Positions 24,501-34,400 of a DNA stretch of 64,000 nucleotides are shown here, one piece after another. The position numbers were made by a program, and so were the translations under genes. Every line of letters starts with the position of its first letter. Position 1 is the stretch's first letter. The notes under the pieces were generated by a model. That model was given only the letters and a program-made list of their open reading frames with translations, did no database searches and had not been told where the DNA came from. Source of the DNA: Primula veris (taxonomy: Eukaryota; Streptophyta; Magnoliopsida; Ericales; Primulaceae); the NCBI GenBank assembly GCA_963682055.1, contig OY821744.1, positions 10,332,835 through 10,396,834 on the forward strand, written 5' to 3'.

Positions 24501-25157
24501 TTTGGATGTGTTTGTTACATTCTCAGAGATAGAGAGCATCTTGGTAAATTTGACTCTAAAAGTGATAAAGGGATTTTTCTTGGTTATGCTCAGAATAGTA
24601 GAGCATTTAGAGTCTTCAATCAAAGAACAAACTGTGTTATGGAATCTTATAATGTGTTATTTGATGACCTAAAAACTATTGATGAGATTACAGGTGATGA
24701 TGAACAGGCTGAGACTACAGAAAAAGAGAAAGAAGAAACTCAACAAACTGGAAGTTCCAGAGTGGTTGGAAGTCCAGTTGCAACTGAGGTTACAACTGAG
24801 GTTGGAACTGAGGTTGGAACCACAGTTGAAACCCAGAATGCTGCTGAATCTGAAGAAGAAGAAGAAGAAAGTTCTCATGCTCAGTCAAGTAGCAGGCCTC
24901 GATATGTAAGGACTCAGAAAAATCATTCTCTTGACAATGTCATAGGAGAAGTTACATCAGGTATGAAAACCAGAGGTAAAAGAAATAATGTTGTTCACTT
25001 TGCTTGTTATATCTCTCAGTTAGAACCTAAGAATATAAAAGAAGCTCTAGAAGATAGTGAATGGATTTTAGCTATGCAGGATGAATTAGCCCAATTTGAG
25101 AGAAATGATGTATGGACTTTAGTACCCAGACCTTCTAATAAAAATGTTAGGGACTAA
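21567..25157 (+). CDS. Sirevirus-type Gag-protease-integrase polyprotein
   Basis: 1196 codons from ATG 21567. In order: Copia gag domain (about residues 10-260), first CCHC knuckle CRECRGFGHIQAEC (about 308), second knuckle CNFCKKPGHSEIQC (about 549), aspartic protease DSGCSKHMTG (about 616), pre-integrase zinc region WHKRLGHV...CGDC (about 745-795), integrase core with D in HIDLMGP (about 812), D in RSDHGTEFE (about 876) and E in DIVERKNR (about 912). The linker after integrase (about residues 1030-1110) is acidic and carries VATEVTTEVGTEVGTTVET, the coded form of the element's recurring DNA motif. The frame stops in the middle of the integrase-to-RT linker, just after LVPRPSNKNV, where family members continue into RT; a small indel near 25153 is the likely cause. 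Confidence 0.93.
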   Translation: MDLMREGNAFNKPPLLEGGVNYGVWKIRMRSFIKQQNEHAWKTVMYGWEAPTTMDNEGELILLPEDRWSAEEDRKSSANSTAINLIFAGVTLSVFRYISHCETAKEAWDILQVTFEGTTKVKAFKLQQLTTQFENLRMEEDENIEQFNGRICHIAHQAGTLGEKYSDAKLVKKTLRSLPERFEIKVTAIEESTDLDNLKLEELIGNLSTHELKFFKHKRPEKGIAFQAKKSESNTCDKMSDEEQLAFFAKKVYKKFYKKKEDDTGSSKNFQKKDNQFKTESRFNNNSTGKWNSKEKDNKEYKSKEIQCRECRGFGHIQAECANTLKRNKNAYITTHSDSDSESNSDEEDGSNFVNFMGIITEKEPTYESDCEHVSTPVTTACETYSSDEEEPSDENITKQYLVLYEKYKCLSKQCLIISKLNVDLKDEVKNLTEKLKLQLAELTETKKIIKLLNVSASDKLDDMLSYSRGSKDISGLGYYGGKSTGKTTFIEAVAKAKTHDFDHKVRSSVATRVATRNKTQVYVKKVGSSVTTKVATMNKLNNFRLKLCNFCKKPGHSEIQCYLKRNRKYISQKTWLASVNKNLKWVWKVKEKATLVANNKAVINSLNAVTSNDWYFDSGCSKHMTGTASLLKNVTILTGNTVVFGGGDTGKIIGKGTLNKPGMPDIEDVFLVDGLKANLISISQLCDNEMTVKFDKERCLITNLNNDLIMTGVRSTNSCYVFEKAEKELPQSRCNQAITNNADIWHKRLGHVNYKTLDKLVKKELIRGIPKLSAKTQSVCGDCAIGKQTKSIHKSTSLIYTKRVLELLHIDLMGPMQTASIGGKKYILVVVDDFSRYSWVVFLKDKSETFELFRTLCLKLQVEKDSTSGNIARIRSDHGTEFENIRFKEFCNSLGICHEFSAPKTPQQNDIVERKNRTIQEMARVMFNSKKLANRFWAEAVNTACHIVNRVYITKGTSMTAYEIWKGRKPNVKYFQVFGCVCYILRDREHLGKFDSKSDKGIFLGYAQNSRAFRVFNQRTNCVMESYNVLFDDLKTIDEITGDDEQAETTEKEKEETQQTGSSRVVGSPVATEVTTEVGTEVGTTVETQNAAESEEEEEESSHAQSSSRPRYVRTQKNHSLDNVIGEVTSGMKTRGKRNNVVHFACYISQLEPKNIKEALEDSEWILAMQDELAQFERNDVWTLVPRPSNKNVRD

Positions 25158-26553
25158 ATGGATTTTTAGAAATAAAAGTGATGAGGATGGAGTGATTATC
25201 AGGAATAAAGCTAGGTTGGTAGCTCAGGGTTATACACAAATTGAGGGAATTGACTTTGATGAAACCTTTGCTCCTGTAGCTAGAATTGAATCCATTAGAA
25301 TGCTACTATCTCTTGCATGTCTGTATGATTTTAAACTGTTTCAACTTGACATAAAGAGTGCTTTTCTTAATGGTGTGATTAATGAAGAGGTTTATGTCTG
25401 TCAACCTAAGGGATTTGAAGATCCTAACTTTCCTGAACATGTTTATTTGCTGAAAAAGGCCTTGTATGGTCTTAAGCAAGCCCCTAGAGCTTGGTATGAT
25501 AGATTGACCAAGTTTTTGCTTGAAAAAGGTTTTAAAAGAGGGGGAGTGGATAAAACTCTGTTTACAAAGAAAACTACAAAGGATATAATTGCTGCTCAAA
25601 TATATGTTGATGACATTGTGTTTGGCTCATCTTCTAATAAGAGAATTGAAGAATTCATTTCTGATATGAAAAATGAATTTGAAATGAGTGGGGGAGGTGA
25701 ATTAACTTACTTTCTAGGATTGCAAGTTAAACAGAATGAGAAAGGCATTTTTCTGTGCCAAAGTAAGTATGCAGACAATCTTATTAAAAAGTTTGGTCTG
25801 AGTGAGAGTAAAGAGAAGAGGACCCCTATGAGTACTACCCTTAAACTGTCCAAAAATGATAAAGGTAAAAATGTCTGTCCAAGTCTTTATAGATCCATGA
25901 TTGGAAGTTTGCTGTATTTAACTGCTAGTAGACCAGACCTTTGCTTAAGTGTAGGAGTTTGTGCCAGATATCAGGCAAATCCTTTAGAACCTCATCTTCT
26001 AGCTGTCAAAAGAATTCTAAGGTATGTAAAAGGAACACCTCATCTAGGTCTATGGTACTCTAAAGATACAAACCATTTTCTTAGTGGCTACTGTGATGCA
26101 GATTGGGCAGGAAACATAGATGATAGAAAGAGTACTTCTGGTGGTTGTTTTTATTTTGGAAACAATCTTGTTTCTTGGTTCAGTAAAAAGCAAAATTGCA
26201 TATCTTTATCTACTGCTGAGGCAGAATATGTTGCAGCTGGAAGTGGATGCACTCAACTAATTTGGATGAAACAAATGTTAACTGATTATAATGTTAAACA
26301 AGAGATATTAACTCTGTTTTGTGATAACAAAAGTGCTATAGATTTAGCCAAAAATCCAGTTCAACATTCCAGAACCAAACATATTGATCTAAGGCATCAT
26401 TTTATTAGAGAGCTAGTTGAAGAAAAGAGCTTAATTTTAGAACATGTTTCAACTGAAAGACAACTAGCAGATATTTTCACAAAGCCCCTTGATACAAACA
26501 AGTTTGAATCATTAAGAAGTGACATAGGGGTATGTCATTATCAATCTAATTGA
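25144..26553 (+). CDS. Sirevirus-type reverse transcriptase-RNase H
   Basis: 469 codons in the frame after the break at about 25153. Begins GTKWIFRNK, RLVAQGYTQ, with the RT core QLDIKSAFLNG (about 75), ALYGLKQAPRAWY (about 110), catalytic box IYVDDIVFG (about 153-161), and RNase H DADWAG (about 318), STAEAEYVAA, FCDNKSAI and RTKHIDLRHHF. It probably was translated as part of the upstream polyprotein; the ATG here is only the first in frame. It overlaps the end of the upstream ORF by 14 bases. Confidence 0.93.
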   Translation: MLGTKWIFRNKSDEDGVIIRNKARLVAQGYTQIEGIDFDETFAPVARIESIRMLLSLACLYDFKLFQLDIKSAFLNGVINEEVYVCQPKGFEDPNFPEHVYLLKKALYGLKQAPRAWYDRLTKFLLEKGFKRGGVDKTLFTKKTTKDIIAAQIYVDDIVFGSSSNKRIEEFISDMKNEFEMSGGGELTYFLGLQVKQNEKGIFLCQSKYADNLIKKFGLSESKEKRTPMSTTLKLSKNDKGKNVCPSLYRSMIGSLLYLTASRPDLCLSVGVCARYQANPLEPHLLAVKRILRYVKGTPHLGLWYSKDTNHFLSGYCDADWAGNIDDRKSTSGGCFYFGNNLVSWFSKKQNCISLSTAEAEYVAAGSGCTQLIWMKQMLTDYNVKQEILTLFCDNKSAIDLAKNPVQHSRTKHIDLRHHFIRELVEEKSLILEHVSTERQLADIFTKPLDTNKFESLRSDIGVCHYQSN

Positions 26554-27527
26554 ATACTTTTGCTAAATATGTCTGTATTGAGTACCTTTAATAAATTTTA
26601 TTTCTAAGGTTAAAGTCTTATTTTGAGCTATGATGTTTTTGTCTTGAAAAAGCCGCTTTTTTGGTGTCTCAAAAACAGATGTGAGGTAACTTGTCCTTAA
26701 AAAACCTCTCTGGTAATAGAGTTGCAAGCACAAAATGCAATTTTTATGATGGTTGCAAGTTCAGTTGCAACATCAGTTGAAACCTCACACTCTCTATAGT
26801 TGGTTGGAAGTTCAGTTGCAACATCAGTTGAAACCTCGTGTTAAAAATACTGGTTGCAAGCTCAGTTGAAACATCAGTTGAAACCTCAGTCTTTGTTATA
26901 GCTGTCAAGACAAAGTCTTGTAAAATTTTGACATCACTTATACTCTTTCCTTGCTGAGGTCATCAAACTAGTTTTTGTGTAGAAATAAAAACGGATTTGC
27001 TCAATTTAAGCTCCTAAAATTTAATCTTTATTAGAGTTATTCTTTGATAAACATATTTTCGTGAGTAAATTGCTAGGTTTCTTTTGTTATCCTAAAAGTT
27101 AGATATCTGTTTAAGTGTTCTTTATCTTGAATCAAGTCAAATTTCCTTAAAGCTTCAATGTTTGATTTTTCAAATTTTGGATGAATCTGTTTTGAAAAAG
27201 GAATGTTTATCTGTTTAATTGGCTGAATTTATCTTAATTGCCAACTGTTTCTTGCGTAATCTTAGTATGATTTTTTTAAAAATCTGTTGATAAAATACTT
27301 CCTATTTTTAAGCCACAATATGCTGCTTAATTGATTTGCATGTATCTATTTCCAATTTCAAAAAGATATGGTCTTTATTGCTATTTATACAAACTTCTTT
27401 TACTATCCAAAATCAACTCCAATTTACAGAATATCTCTCTCTCTCTCTAAACTGTCAAAAACCCTAGGCTCACTGTCAAAAACCCAGTGCTAGGTTCAAA
27501 GCTCACTTCCAACCCTTAGTTGCAACC
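26554..27527 (+). other. Non-coding spacer between pol and the envelope-like ORF, with GTTGCAAC repeats
   Basis: Three clusters of TGGTTG(C/G)AAG(T/C)TCAGTTG(C/A)AAC with CATCAGTTGAAACCTC (about 26748-26792, 26802-26838, 26852-26884) and one copy just before the next ATG (about 27507-27527). The rest is T-rich with a short (CT)n at about 27436. Confidence 0.8.
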
Positions 27528-28802
27528 ATGTCCAAAAACCCCAATTCTGATGATGATTGCACCCTCAGAGATTTTCTGAATAAATCTCCATCACATCAAG
27601 GTTTCAAATCAAAGGTAAGTGAGTCTTCCTCACCCAAAATTAAGCGCACTAAGAAGCGTGCTAGAAGGAATTTTGATAATGACCCTGTTATTGCTAAGTT
27701 TGAGTATGTTCCAACAATCAATAATGTTGATCCTCGTTTCTGGAGTAGGACAACATATAGGAGGTTTAGGGGAATGGCTAGTAAAGAAATTCTGTGTGAA
27801 AGAAGGCTTAATTTAGTTAGCTATCCTCACATACAGGTGTATGTTGAGAAATTACTCTCTGCTGTTGGATTAGCCAAAACTGTTTGTTATGCAGACTCCT
27901 ATTACCCTGCTGTTGTAAAAGAATTCTATTCCAATTTAAGCAGTGGTGTCTTTGAAGAGGGTAATCCTAAGTATGGAAGAGTGTTTTTGAGAGGTGTAAC
28001 TTTGGATTTCACCCCTAAGTTGATTAATGACTATCTGTGTTGTCCCAGTCCTACTGTAGACAACAATGCTGAACCAGATTTAGAAATTCTAGCTTTAATT
28101 CTAACTGGGAAGAACAATAGGTTTGATGGTCATTCCATCAAAACATCCTCTCTCACATTAAGTGCTGCTGTGTTGCACAAAATTGCTAGGTTTAACTGGA
28201 CACCCACCAAACAATCTTCCAAAGTCAACAAAGATATGGCTATTTTTCTATACAGGATTATGTCTTCACTGCCCATCAACTTTGGCCATCATATCTTTAA
28301 TCTTATAAAGGAATTTAGTGATGATAATTCACCATCCATTCTGCTTCCATTCCCTTGCCTCATATCTAGTCTTCTTCTGGGCCAAGTCTCTTCTATGCAT
28401 AGAGATTCTCCCATTAGTATCACTAATGAACCAATCACAGACTGTCCCTCTGCTCTCTATATTTCTGCCAAACTACTAAAAGAAGGACATGTCAATGACA
28501 TTTCTGGTGACAAAGGGAAAGAAAAAGAAGAAGGACCTTCATCTGCTCCTTCAGCAAAGAAGAAAGGAGTAAAGTGGTACTTACTCCAGAAGCTGGCTTA
28601 TAATCAAGAAAGGAGAGCTGAATTGGATGCTGATGATTATCAAATCAATAAGCTGCTGGTGGATATTATTGAGAGTGAGGATGATGATGATAGTGATGGT
28701 GTTTCAATCAGCAGTGAGGATGACAATGCAGAAGATGAAGAAGTAGTCAGGCAGAATCCTCTAAGAGAAAGACCCCCACAGTGTGATATTCCAAGTGACT
28801 AA
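27528..28802 (+). CDS. Envelope-like / putative plant transposon protein (ORF3 of Sirevirus)
   Basis: 424 codons from ATG 27528. A basic N-terminal tract KIKRTKKRARR (about residues 37-47) is followed by a conserved middle with VKEFYSNL, VFLRGVTLDFTPKLINDYL and AVLHKIARFNW, a hydrophobic stretch SILLPFPCLISSLLLGQVS (about 273-291), and an acidic C-terminus (EDDDDSDG, EDDNAEDEE). This resembles the putative plant transposon protein family found in the envelope-like ORF of Sireviruses and in some Ty3 elements. There is no signal peptide and no convincing surface glycoprotein architecture, so an envelope function is not supported by the sequence. Same strand as pol, preceded by a 974-bp spacer. 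Confidence 0.75.
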   Translation: MSKNPNSDDDCTLRDFLNKSPSHQGFKSKVSESSSPKIKRTKKRARRNFDNDPVIAKFEYVPTINNVDPRFWSRTTYRRFRGMASKEILCERRLNLVSYPHIQVYVEKLLSAVGLAKTVCYADSYYPAVVKEFYSNLSSGVFEEGNPKYGRVFLRGVTLDFTPKLINDYLCCPSPTVDNNAEPDLEILALILTGKNNRFDGHSIKTSSLTLSAAVLHKIARFNWTPTKQSSKVNKDMAIFLYRIMSSLPINFGHHIFNLIKEFSDDNSPSILLPFPCLISSLLLGQVSSMHRDSPISITNEPITDCPSALYISAKLLKEGHVNDISGDKGKEKEEGPSSAPSAKKKGVKWYLLQKLAYNQERRAELDADDYQINKLLVDIIESEDDDDSDGVSISSEDDNAEDEEVVRQNPLRERPPQCDIPSD

Positions 28803-28822
28803 TTCCAATGGTTGCTGACAAA

Positions 28823-29175
28823 TAGGGGGAGTGAAGTTTATGCTTTTGTTTTATGTTTTGTTTCATTTTGATGTTTTCAAGACTTTAATCTGTTTTTCAA
28901 TTCTGCTGTATTAAGACAAGTTTATGCCTGTTTGGCTTTAATCATTCTGCAATTTCCTTCTGCAAATATCTTGATATCTTGTTGAAGTATGAATGCCTTT
29001 AAACTTGAAACAGGTCAACAGGTTTGAAAACTAATTGTGTGCACATACATTGTGCTTATATATTTTGCCTGCAATTCTAACATACAGGGGGAGCTTACTG
29101 ATATGGAATTTGCAGGTGGTTGGGATGATTTATAAACTTTATTGATTTGTCAAAACCAATGACAAAGGGGGAGAT
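28823..29175 (+). other. Three polypurine tracts (internal repeats plus the true PPT)
   Basis: AATAGGGGGAGTGAAG at about 28823, ACAGGGGGAGCTTAC at about 29085 and ACAAAGGGGGAGAT ending at 29175 directly before the right LTR. Multiplied PPT-like motifs upstream of the 3' LTR have been described as a Sirevirus hallmark. No gene otherwise between 28803 and 29175. Confidence 0.85.
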
Positions 29176-30437
29176 TGTTAGGACCAGATTTCTGGTCTAA
29201 ATATTGTTAATTGTCTATTGGTTTTTACTAAATAAATCCTAACTGTTATTAAGAACTAAGACAGGATTGACAGGTTCCAAGTACCAGTTGCAACCTCAGT
29301 TACAACCTACTAAGTTAGTAGTATTAGGTTTCAAGTACTGGTTGCAACCTAAGTTACAACCTGTGGTGACAGGTTTCAAGTACCAGTTGCAACCTCAGTT
29401 GCAACCACAGTTCAACCTGCTGGTAAAACAGAATTCTGTCTTGTTTCATTATTCTACATTACTACTTGTTTAATGTTAATCATTTGTCTTAAAGTATGTA
29501 GGATATATTCTCATAAGGTCTTAAACGTGTATATGTGTTTATTGAGAATGTTAATGTGTTAAGGAAAGATGTTTTATAAAAGATATAAAGAGATTAGTTT
29601 ATAAGGTTATGTTTCCTTTTAATATATATATCTCTATTCTTATGCTTGTCCTTATCACTTGTTTCAATCTTTTGATTCTTAAAATATTCAGTAAAGATAT
29701 GTATAAAGATTGATTGTTATGTGGAGTTAAATGTTTCATATGTTTATGAAAAGATATTATCTTTAAGAGATCATATCTTTATATGTTTCCTTTCAAAGGA
29801 AAAGATTAACTCCTACTTTCAAGTGTGTTACTAAACAGGTATTAATCAAAGATGATTAGAGTCAATCCATGCTGAAGAATCTCGTGATACTTGGAGAGAT
29901 TGAAGCTAATCAACCAAGTCAAAAGCAATCAAAAGATATCGAAGATAGAAGATTGTTTTTACTTGCTTATATACTTAGTAACTTAAGCTTGTAAAGGTGT
30001 GTGTTCTAAATTATAAAGAACTTATTTTCTAGAGAGAATACACGTGAGCTTTAAAAAGAAAAACAATGGTGGGATGCCATTGATTTATAAGTGATAGTTA
30101 TAGAGTAGAAGCAATATAGTGATAGGCAGAAAAACATAGAGGGAGTCTAAGTTTTTCATTAAGACTTGAGTCATATATTGTAAGCTTTTTATAATATCAT
30201 AATCTGGGTAAGTGCCCCGGAGACGTAGCCTAGTTAGGTGAACTCCGTTGTTAAATGTGCGTGTGAATTATTTCCAAGTACATTTAATTTTAAAACAGTT
30301 CTGTCCATTAATACACTTGGTTCCAACTGCAGTTCCAACCTCACTTGGAACCTTATACACTTGGTTCCAACTGCAGTTCCAACCCCACTTGGAACCTTAC
30401 TGCAAAACTGCATCTAGAACAACGGATAGGAATTTCA
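29176..30437 (+). repeat. Right LTR of the Sirevirus-type element
   Basis: 1262 bp, same length as the left LTR; about four substitutions by eye (A/G at position 7, T/C at about 278, T/C at about 789, G/A at about 931). Followed by target duplication CAATC. Confidence 0.96.
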
Positions 30438-30878
30438 CAATCCCATGTGTTAATTAATAATTCCTGCTCAACTTCGTGTATTAGAACTAAGAACAGGCAC
30501 TACAACAAAAAAGGCCTTTTGCAACGGGTAAAAAGCCATTCGCAGCACAAAAGGTTGTGCTGAAAAGTTAAGTACTGTCATAAGTCGATACCATCGGAGT
30601 ACACGTTGCACGCTGCAAAAGAAAACTATTAACAGCACGCTTTGCAAGCTGTCAAATAAAACTATTAGCAGGCGCTTTGCAAGCTGTCAATACATGGTTT
30701 TAACGGCTCACATTGTATGCTGTGAATGAAAAATTATTAACAACACGTAATTGCACGCTGCTGATGCTCCTTTTTAAAAATAAATAAATAAATATATATT
30801 CCCCTATATATAACAAAATTCTTAATATCAATATACTAAATATACTGTCACCATCAAAACAATAAATATCAATAAATG

Positions 30879-31230
30879 TGTTAGGGTCGATACAGGCGAA
30901 CACAAAGAAAGACAGAAAACTTTAAACCGAGCACACACTCTTTGATAACGGAGTTCACCCAAATTGGCTACGTCTCCGGGCCGCTACACGTGGCACTTAG
31001 TATTATATATTAAAAGAGGATTACAATTGTAATCTAGCTAAACACAAAGCTATGGTTCTCTCGCAACTAGAACTCTCTCTTTATAATATAGAGGTGTTTG
31101 TGTAGGTGTAATTACAATACAAGATATTGGGGCATATAAATAGAACCCAACATGGGTCATATTACAATTCCAGGTGATGTGGGATAATTAGAAAACATGG
31201 CCAAACCTCATTTGGCTCCACAACTCAACA
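30879..31230 (-). repeat. LTR of the nested Copia (3' LTR in element orientation)
   Basis: 352 bp, TG...CA ends; adjacent polypurine tract at 31231-31243 read on the minus strand. Confidence 0.95.
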
Positions 31231-31407
31231 ATCTCCCACTTGGAGTCAAATGTCGAGTGCTTCAAAAGAACTCTAATCATCCCCGACCACCGAACTCACT
31301 GTGCTCCACCGAGCAGAATGCTCCCATCGGTATCGTTGTATAGTAATTGATACTCTGCCGTCATCGGCGAGTTACTCATTCTTCTAGTGTAGCGGCGACC
31401 CTGAGCC

Positions 31408-34400
31408 TCATGCTCGGAGCCCTACTGAGGTTGCACACAGCCTCAGTTTGTCGATTGTAACAGTCTTCGTTAGCATATCGGCGGGGTTCTTAGCGCTCTC
31501 AATTTTCTCTAGCGCGAAGATTCCATCTTCCAGAACAGCCCGAATAAAATGGTAACGAATCTGTATGTGCTTGGTGCGTGAATGGAATACAGGGTTCTTA
31601 GCTAGCTGAACTGCACTTTGACTATCACAGTGCAGAACTCCCTTGTCAGTCCTCTGACCGAGCTCCTCTAAGAAACCTTGCAACCAAATAATCTCTTTGC
31701 TTGCTTCCGTCATCGCGACGTACTCAGCCTCTGTGGTCGACAGTGCAACGATCTTTTGCAGCTTCGATGTCCAACTCACAGCAGTACCACCGAAGGTACA
31801 AACACATCCCGTTGTGCTCTTTCGGCTGTCCAGATCACCGGCCATGTCAGCATCCACATAGCCGTGCAGGCCTTCCGAGGTCTTTCGGAAACATAATGCC
31901 AAACTCACGGTACCCGAGAGATATCTCAATATCCACTTCACAGCTTCCCAATGGTGCTTTCCTGGGTTACTCATGTAACGACTGACAACTCCCACTGCAT
32001 GGGCAATGTCCGGTCTTGTACACACCATAGCGTACATCAAGCTACCAATTGCTGAAGCATAGGGTATGTTCGACATACTATCCTTTCCTTCCTCGTCTGA
32101 GGGTGATTGTTCCTTCGACAAGCTAAAGTGTGCGGCTAGCGGTGAGCCTACAGCTTTGGCATCACTCATGCTGAACCGTGCCAACACTTTCTTCACATAC
32201 TCGGCTTGCGACAGAAACAGGGACCCATCCCTTCCTCGGGATATCCTCATACCGAGGATCTGATTTGCGGCACCCAAATCCTTCATCTCGAACTGTTTCG
32301 CCAACTGTTGCTTCACCTTGTTAATCTCAACAAGGCTCGACCCGGCGAGCAACATGTCATCTACGTACAACAGTAGTATGACATAAGAAGAGTTCTCAAA
32401 TCTCTTCACGAAACAGCAGTGATCGCTATCACTTCTTTCCAACCCGGTATCCGCCATGAAACTGTCAAACTTCTTATACCACTGCCGTGGTGCTTGTTTC
32501 AACCCGTACAAGCTCTTTCGCAGTTTGCAGACCAGTTTCTCTTTTCCCTTTTCGGCAAACCCTTCAGGTTGGAGCATGTAAATTTCCTCATCAAGATCTC
32601 CATGGAGAAAGGCAGTTTTCACATCTAACTGCTCAAGATGAAGATTCGCATTTACAACAATGCTCAACAATAGCCGAATAGTCGTCATCTTAACGACTGG
32701 TGAAAAGATCTCGGTGTAGTCAATTCCTGCCTTTTGCTGGAACCCTTTGACTACTAGGCGTGCCTTATACCGTTTTGTGCCGTTTTGTTCCTCCTTTAGA
32801 CGGAACACCCATTTATTGCTCAGTGCCCTCTTCCCCTTGGGCAGTTCGGCTAACTGCCAAGTCACATTCTTCTCAAGTGACTTCATCTCATCCTTCATCG
32901 CGAGCTCCCACTTGCTCGAGTCTTTCAGCTCCAGAGCTTCTTCTCTACTTTCGGGCTCTCCTGCATCACTGAGCAATATGTAATGCAGGGAAGGAGAGTA
33001 TCGGGCAGGAGGTCTCCTCACGCGATGACCTCGGCCCAATTCAGGTCGGGGAGTTTGGGGCAGCTCCTCGGCCTCTTCAGCATCTGCTGGTCGGTTGTCG
33101 AGCACCACTGGCTCATCTTCAATGTCATTTTCCAACATTCTTGGAAACGCATTCATGTCGACCATACCACTTTCCTCGGACGGGAGCACATCTTCTTCCA
33201 CCACTACATTTTGACGATCTTTGTACAAAATGCTTTCGTTGAAGATGACATCCTTACTGCGAATGATCCTCTTTCCTTGACCATCCCAAAAGCGATATCC
33301 AAACTCAGCTCCACCGTACCCCACAAAGTAACACACTTTGGATTTTGAGTCAAGCTTGGTACGTTCATTTATGTCGACATGGGTATATGACAGACAACCG
33401 AACACTCGCAAGTGTTCATACGAGATAGGCTCTCCTATCCACACTTCCTCGGGAATCCTCCTTTCTAGGGGCACTGAGGGTCCGCGGTTAATGAGGTAAA
33501 CCGCCGTGCTTACTGCATGTGCCCACAAGGTTTTGGGCAACCCACTTTGCAGTCTTATACTCCTAGCACGCTCATTGATTGTTCTGTTCATTCGCTCGGC
33601 CACGCCATTCTGCTGTGGCGTTCTTCGGATGGTCTTCTCCATTCGAATGCCTCTCTGAGCACAGAACTCTACGAACTTCGCATCAATGTACTCTCCGCCG
33701 TTATCGGACCTCAAACACTTGAGTTTATTCCCGGTCTCTAGTTCGACCATGGCCTTCCATTCTTGAAATTTCTTAAACACCTCAGACTTGTGTTTCAAGA
33801 AGTAGACCCATGTTTTCCTTGTCGAATCATCGATGAAGGTCACATAGTACTGAGCTCCTCCTAGTGAGGTTACTGGAGATGGCCCCCATACATCTGAGTG
33901 GACTAGTGCTAGCTTCTCCTCCTTGGGAGCTTTTCCACCTTTCCGGAAGCTCACTTTCTTCTGCTTTCCGAAGATGCAACCTTCGCACATGTCGAGGTTG
34001 ACAGACTTCAAGCCTGGAAGTTTGCTGTCCTTCGCTAACACCTTCATCCCCTTCTCACTCATGTGACCCAACCGTCGATGCCACAGTTCCGAGCAGTTCT
34101 GCGACACAGCTGTCGCAATTGTACGCTCCTCATCGGTCGTCATGTACAATGTACCGACCTTACTCCCTCGGGCTATCACCATAGCTCCTCGTGAAACTTT
34201 CCAAGCTCCACTGCTGAACGAAATGGAGTGCCTTTCGGCATCAAGTTGACCTACTGAGATCAGATTCTTGGTCAACCTCGGAACATGCCTCACTTTCGTC
34301 AGCTTCCATACCGATTCATTTGGAATGCGAATCTTCACATCGCCAGTTCCAACAACATCCAACGCTTCTCCGTCGGCTAGATACACTTTACCGAAATTAC

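Larger units (their letters stand above)
20246..30437 (+). mobile_element. Complete Sirevirus-type Ty1-Copia LTR retrotransposon, 10,192 bp
   Basis: Two 1262-bp LTRs (20246-21507 and 29176-30437) start TGTTAG and end TTTCA. The 5-bp target duplication CAATC is at 20241-20245 and 30438-30442. A tRNA-Met-type primer binding site follows the left LTR and a polypurine tract precedes the right one. Inside are gag-PR-IN (21567-25157), RT-RNase H (25144-26553) in another frame, and a third, envelope-like ORF (27528-28802). A third ORF after pol, about 10 kb length and multiplied polypurine motifs are traits of the Sirevirus/Maximus lineage. I count four substitutions between LTRs, so insertion is recent. 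The frame break in pol suggests this copy is not autonomous unless it is a sequencing error. Confidence 0.95.

Noticed and set aside
25140..25170. Programmed ribosomal frameshift in the Sirevirus
   Set aside because: No slippery heptamer or downstream structure is evident, the position is not the gag/pol border, and Copia elements usually use a single frame; a small indel is simpler.
22664..25599. Minus-strand frames inside the Sirevirus and plus-strand frames inside 31.6-35.4 kb
   Set aside because: Shadows of the retrotransposon polyproteins on the opposite strand.
27528..28802. Host gene captured by the retrotransposon
   Set aside because: The frame has the layout of the plant transposon/envelope-like protein in Sireviruses and lies at the usual place, so it is native to the element.
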